A stretch of DNA of 64,000 bases from Melanocharis versteri (lineage: Eukaryota; Chordata; Aves; Passeriformes; Melanocharitidae), in assembly GCA_013397845.1 (NCBI GenBank), contig VZTG01005159.1, positions 111,347 through 175,346 of the forward strand. Direction: 5' to 3'. Shown here one piece after another: positions 59,701-64,000 of this stretch. Made by a program: the position numbers and the translations under genes. The notes below the pieces were generated by a model that did not search any database, was not told the origin of the DNA, and saw only the letters and a program-made list of their open reading frames with translations. How positions within the stretch are numbered: position 1 is the stretch's first letter; each line of letters starts with the position of its first letter.

Positions 59701-62700
59701 TTTTCTGGCTGATTTGGTGGTCTAGGTTCTCACAAGATGGAAACCTCTGGTTTATGTAGCATTTCTGGAAAGTAGAACCTAAAACTGTCTTCCTAAAACT
59801 GGAATTCCTCTTCAGAGGTCTACCAAGATTGGTGACCAAGTTTATCTATATACACAGACACACGCAAATGTACGTATCTGTAAAATAAACAAAACTTATT
59901 TATATGATAACCACACTGACCTACGGAAAAATAATTTAATGTATGCGTGTCTGTTGGGCAATTAACACTTGCTAATTTGCTTTCCTTAAAAAGAAACCCA
60001 CCACTTCTAGCAGAACTTCTTGCAGCACTGAACTTGGATCAAACTCTTTAATGGTTAAGCTGTGCACTCTTGGATGCCCGAAAACCCAGATTTGATCCAT
60101 GAATGCAGGGCGTGACTGCTGTTAGCTGGAACAGATGATTGGGGTTCAGGAGGGATTATCCCCTCAGTGTTGGGAGTGGCAGGACAGACAAATGGGCCCA
60201 GAATTGGAGTCAAGCAGGCAGTGATATAAAAGCTGATGTAACAAAGTGCCTTCACAATTTTTGAACAAATTTGAAATGCTGTTCGCCTACTGCCTGCAGT
60301 CATTTAGTTGCCATGCCTTAATCTGTCCCTAAATCTTTATTTACTGTGCCACTCTACCATGGCCTGGGTTCTTTTCAGGCCTGTTCTGGGTGGCCTTTGC
60401 CTGAGCTGGGTGCTCTGCAGAAACACAGGCAGTTTGCCAGGAGTTTCAGTCTCATATTTGCAGCAGAGGCCGATGTGTGATAGAATGTGTGTCTCTTGAT
60501 TCTTTATGTCTGTGATATCCATTTCTGTTTGTTCCACTTCCTCTGAGTTTCACCTCATTGCCCTTCAGCTTCTCTCGTCCCTCATTGCATTTTTGCCCTG
60601 TTAGAGTTCTAAGGGGTTGTCTTGCTGTTGTTCCTGTGTTTTGCTCTTCTTTCATGACCTCTGTTTCCTCTCCTGCTGAAGTTAATGTTTCCCTTTGCTG
60701 CTCACAGAGGGGTTGTGCCCCTATCTCCCTGTCTGTCCTCTGACTCCATTCTTTCCCTGCTGCTGAGCACAAAAAAATTTGGAGTGGAAAGGTAGATTAG
60801 CGAGTAAACTGATCAATGCCAATTTGATAACCTTCCTCCCAACCTGGAACTCCCAAACCATGATTTTCACTCCGATGTGTCAGCCAAAAAGTGAAACCTA
60901 TAGGAAGATTTAGAAAAGGATGCAGTAAAAAGAGCAAAGAAAGTCACCACCACAGGGAGCTTCCGCCGTTGTATCCATCTCAACAGAACATTAGGTCTTG
61001 GAAGGTGTAGTTCTAAAGCTTTCCTTGGAAAAATAACTTTCTTTTATTCTCTCAAGAACTTTTTGCCCTCAGGACAGACACCAGCCCTGCTTAACACACT
61101 CCAGGCAACAACCCCATCCCAGGGAGAGGGGTCACACTTGGCTGAATTCCTCATTCCTCTTTGCTGGACTGATCTTACTCAGCGGCTGGTGAACGAAATG
61201 GAAATTTACACACCTGCTGGAGGAACTCAGGGTTGCTAAAACAGAATTTCACCGTGGTCAAGACGTGGGTTTTGTAATGGCAGTAAATGGGCATTTGTAG
61301 GCCTTAAATGTAACGCACAGAGCAAGCACAGTGATTAAATAAGGCGTTTTGTTAGGCATCAGTACCAGTGCTGGGAGCAGCGCAGCGTTTGGGGTGTTGG
61401 GTTTGCTGAGGTGATGGGATTTTTTCTTTTTTTTTCTGCCAGTTCCAAGTGGACCCACGATCCTGCTGTATAAAACAATGTAAAAAATCAACCAACCAAG
61501 TGAAAACCCAAACAACAAAACTCAGATGGGTGATTGTCCTGCGAGATTTAAAATCTGGAATATCTCCAACTATTCCTTTCTCCCTCAGGGACTCTCCAGG
61601 CTGCTCATGTGGCTTCAGGTTTTTCTTAAAATTGGTTTTATGGTTAAAAAAAACACATTGCTGTCAGTCCAGGAAGCCCATGGAGTTCATTAATAGCTCT
61701 GCCATCCCTCTATAAAGAGAATATAAAGAGAACCATTGGGTAGAACACTATTGGATAACTATAATTGTCATCTATTCTTGGCTGTCTTAAGGAATAGTAA
61801 GAAGGGAAAAAGGTTTATGCACATTCTCCACGTGAATTTGTATTTTTGCTGGTCTCCTGCTGTGCATATAGATAGCTAATATTGCTGAGATTTCCTTCCC
61901 TTCTAGATACGTAAGCGATAACTGGTGCCTATCTGAGAAATGGATAAATAGGTTTGTGTTTATAGAATATTTCTGAATACAAAAAGAGTAGTTTATACCG
62001 GTGCAGATGATATTTTCATTTTTGACAAGCTTTAGTTAAGCAGTGTCGCACAGGTGAGTCATTTCTTGCATTCCAAGCAGAATGATGAGAGAATACAGAG
62101 GGTAAGAAAGAAGGATTTGCACAGAAAAATAAAAAAAACAAGGAAAAAAACCCCAAATAATAGCAAAACTATTATACAAACACAGAGTATTTATTTAATT
62201 GTAGCTATTCGGATAGTGCAGGACATCCATACTCAATACTGACCACAAGAAATTAATTTAGAATGAATATTTCAATCCACAACTCTTCTATAAAGTCCTA
62301 ACAAGTGTGCTGTAAGCGTGGTCTTTCCCAGCGTGTTTCCTTTTTCTGAGGTGAAAAAAGAACTGCTTATTTCAGGGATTTCTTTCTCCTCCTGTGGTGG
62401 CAGTTGCTGTGGGAGGTGGTTATTGGGAAGAAAACAAAAGAAAACTGCAAATTTGTTTCTCTATATCATCAGGCTGGAATACCCCTTGGCTTTTTTTCAG
62501 AATGTTTCAGGATAATTCCATCACTAATTGTTGTTGTTGTTGGGTTTTTTCTCCTGACACTGTTATTTTCTATATGACACATGCATAATGTTTAGAAAGA
62601 GCAAGAGGAAAGAAAAAGTAGGACTATTTGAACTGGAGAAGGACATATTTTGATATATTTTTGTGTGACTGCTTCTTTATTTGAGTAGTAAAGCCTAAGG

Positions 62701-64000
62701 TCATGCTTTTGAAGTGCCTACTACTTTTGAAAGTCCATTTAAATATTAAGTACCTAATCCTTGAGACAAGTCCTGCACATAGCAAAACGTGACTCTTTAA
62801 ATGTGTTTCAAATTGGATATCTGCAACCAGGAATAATTTCTGAAAATTGATTAATCTCCCGTGCTGTGGGAATTCATGCTGTCCTCCTTTAATGCGAGCC
62901 TGCTCCTGCTGGTACTAGAGAACCTACACTGCCAAGAAACAAATCCAAATGTTGAAAATTTAAGTCGTTTTCTCGTTCTTTCTCCCACTTTCTCATTAAT
63001 TCTTTTCCCTGCTTTAGGACGGTAAAAAATGGAGGGAGCAGGGAACCCCCAAAGGGGTGAAATAATGATCTCGATGGGAAGTTGGTGACTTTGGGGCCAC
63101 TGCTGTTCCCAAATGCCTGTGGTGGGCCCACATAAATCTCTGTGCCAGCAGAAACTAAAGCAGGTTTCTGCAGCAGAAACTGCAGCAGGTTTTCCTTGGT
63201 GCTGCTTCAATTTACAGATGTGGAGGAAGCGCAGCAGAAAGAGAAAATGATGAAATAATGTGGTTTTTAAGCAAATGTTTATTCATGAAGCTCCCGTCTT
63301 TCTGCTGGCCCTGCCTGGGCTCTCAGCAGGCTGTGGGATGCACACCCCAGGCTGGAGCAGCATCTGCCACACAAAAAATGAAAATTCAGCTCAGCTGGAG
63401 AATAAAAAATAAAAAGACTTAATGATTCTTTCACCAGTTTTAATCTGACAGGGAATAAACTTGCTTACTGATGTCAGTACGTTACGTCGGATTGATGCTA
63501 CAGGAGGGTTTTGTGCTTATGAAAGGATTTTGGAAAAATGTTTTCCAAAAAAGAAGTGAACTGCTTTCATGTTCTGTCCTGAAGGAATTCTTTGGGATGC
63601 AAGAAATTCAGTGCTCATTGTACTGCATGTGAGTTCCAATGTTAGTGCTCTTGGAAAAGACGTTGTTTTCGTCTCTCTTTCACTACTGACACGTTGCCTG
63701 GCATAATTAATTTCAAAATTAATTTGGATGTTCTGAAATATTGATTTTTGTGATTCGACATGACTCAGGAAAACTCTTCTTGGGAAAAACTGAGGTGATT
63801 AAGGGCATTATAGAAGGGAAAAGGTATCTCCAGTGTTTCGTCACTGGGTGTTTTGGTGTTTCTTCTACTGGAATGTGAGGTGTTTATATTTTTTTGAACT
63901 GGGCTATGTTATTTTGGTTGTTTTCCTACAGTTTTGCCCATTAAAAGCAGCTAATTAGCTTTTCCATGCTGTTTATGCATTCTGAAAGGCTTAAAATATT
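56785..64000. other. Unique noncoding DNA to the window end
   Basis: No gene is supported. T/G-rich low-complexity sequence lies at 57,178-57,250. A 9-bp inverted repeat with ATTAGC sites is at 58,809-58,840 and an AT-rich, possibly conserved segment at 59,385-59,480. A strong acceptor-like tract (TTTTTTTTTCTGCCAG) ends at 61,442 and is followed by 19 open codons to a weak GTGAAA donor. An A-rich low-complexity patch is at 62,120-62,160. Frames are at most 125 codons (minus strand, 57,365-57,742) and show no domain. Confidence 0.5.

Overview
This window looks like avian, probably passerine, nuclear DNA. Three features support this. It carries 3' ends of CR1 LINEs, with the typical CR1 tail ending near a TTCTGTGATTCT-like motif on the + strand at about 3,985-4,168 and 11,640-12,055, and a reversed one at about 54,071-54,155. 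It carries one solo endogenous-retrovirus LTR on the minus strand. It is otherwise repeat-poor and moderately AT-rich, with no Alu/B1-type SINEs. Nothing resembles bacterial gene organisation. The longest reading frames (502 and 427 codons) lie entirely inside a GC-rich minisatellite, and all others are short and lack recognisable domains. I could not identify a single protein-coding gene with confidence. The window is best read as a gene desert or the inside of very long introns.

Layout. Positions 1-7,700 are unique noncoding DNA with A/C-rich low-complexity patches, one CR1 3' end, a 61-bp tandem array (5,672-6,003) and two weak + strand exon candidates (4,362-4,436 and 6,212-6,307). Positions 7,722-8,170 hold the solo LTR with a TATA box and polyadenylation signal in minus-strand order. 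Positions 8,200-20,000 are unique sequence with a second CR1 of a different subfamily. At 19,939-20,190 a 122-bp segment is tandemly duplicated. At 22,035-22,228 there is a 40-bp array with an alternating 80-bp higher-order pattern. Positions 25,080-25,262 are rich in homeodomain-type sites and look like a conserved regulatory element. Positions 26,431-26,521 show a very strong splice acceptor and donor around a 61-bp segment with stops in all frames.

The most structured part is 40,831-44,480. Two nearly identical inverted arms of about 334 bp (40,831-41,164 and 42,358-42,690) flank a loop of about 1.2 kb. Only about 65 bp beyond the second arm begins a 1.5-kb GC- and CpG-rich minisatellite (42,756-44,266). 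Its 3' half is a 264-bp higher-order repeat present in three apparently identical copies. A CpG-rich tail follows to about 44,480.

The rest (44,480-64,000) is unique noncoding sequence with poly(A)/poly(T) runs, an AT-rich patch, an old CR1 fragment and several segments rich in TAAT-type sites. Two single-base ambiguities (n at 33,911 and 56,722) each sit at the edge of a local duplication, which suggests assembly joins rather than biology.

No gene pathway can be described because no gene was confirmed. Repeat-family names rest on my recollection of consensus sequences, and conservation claims are untested inference.
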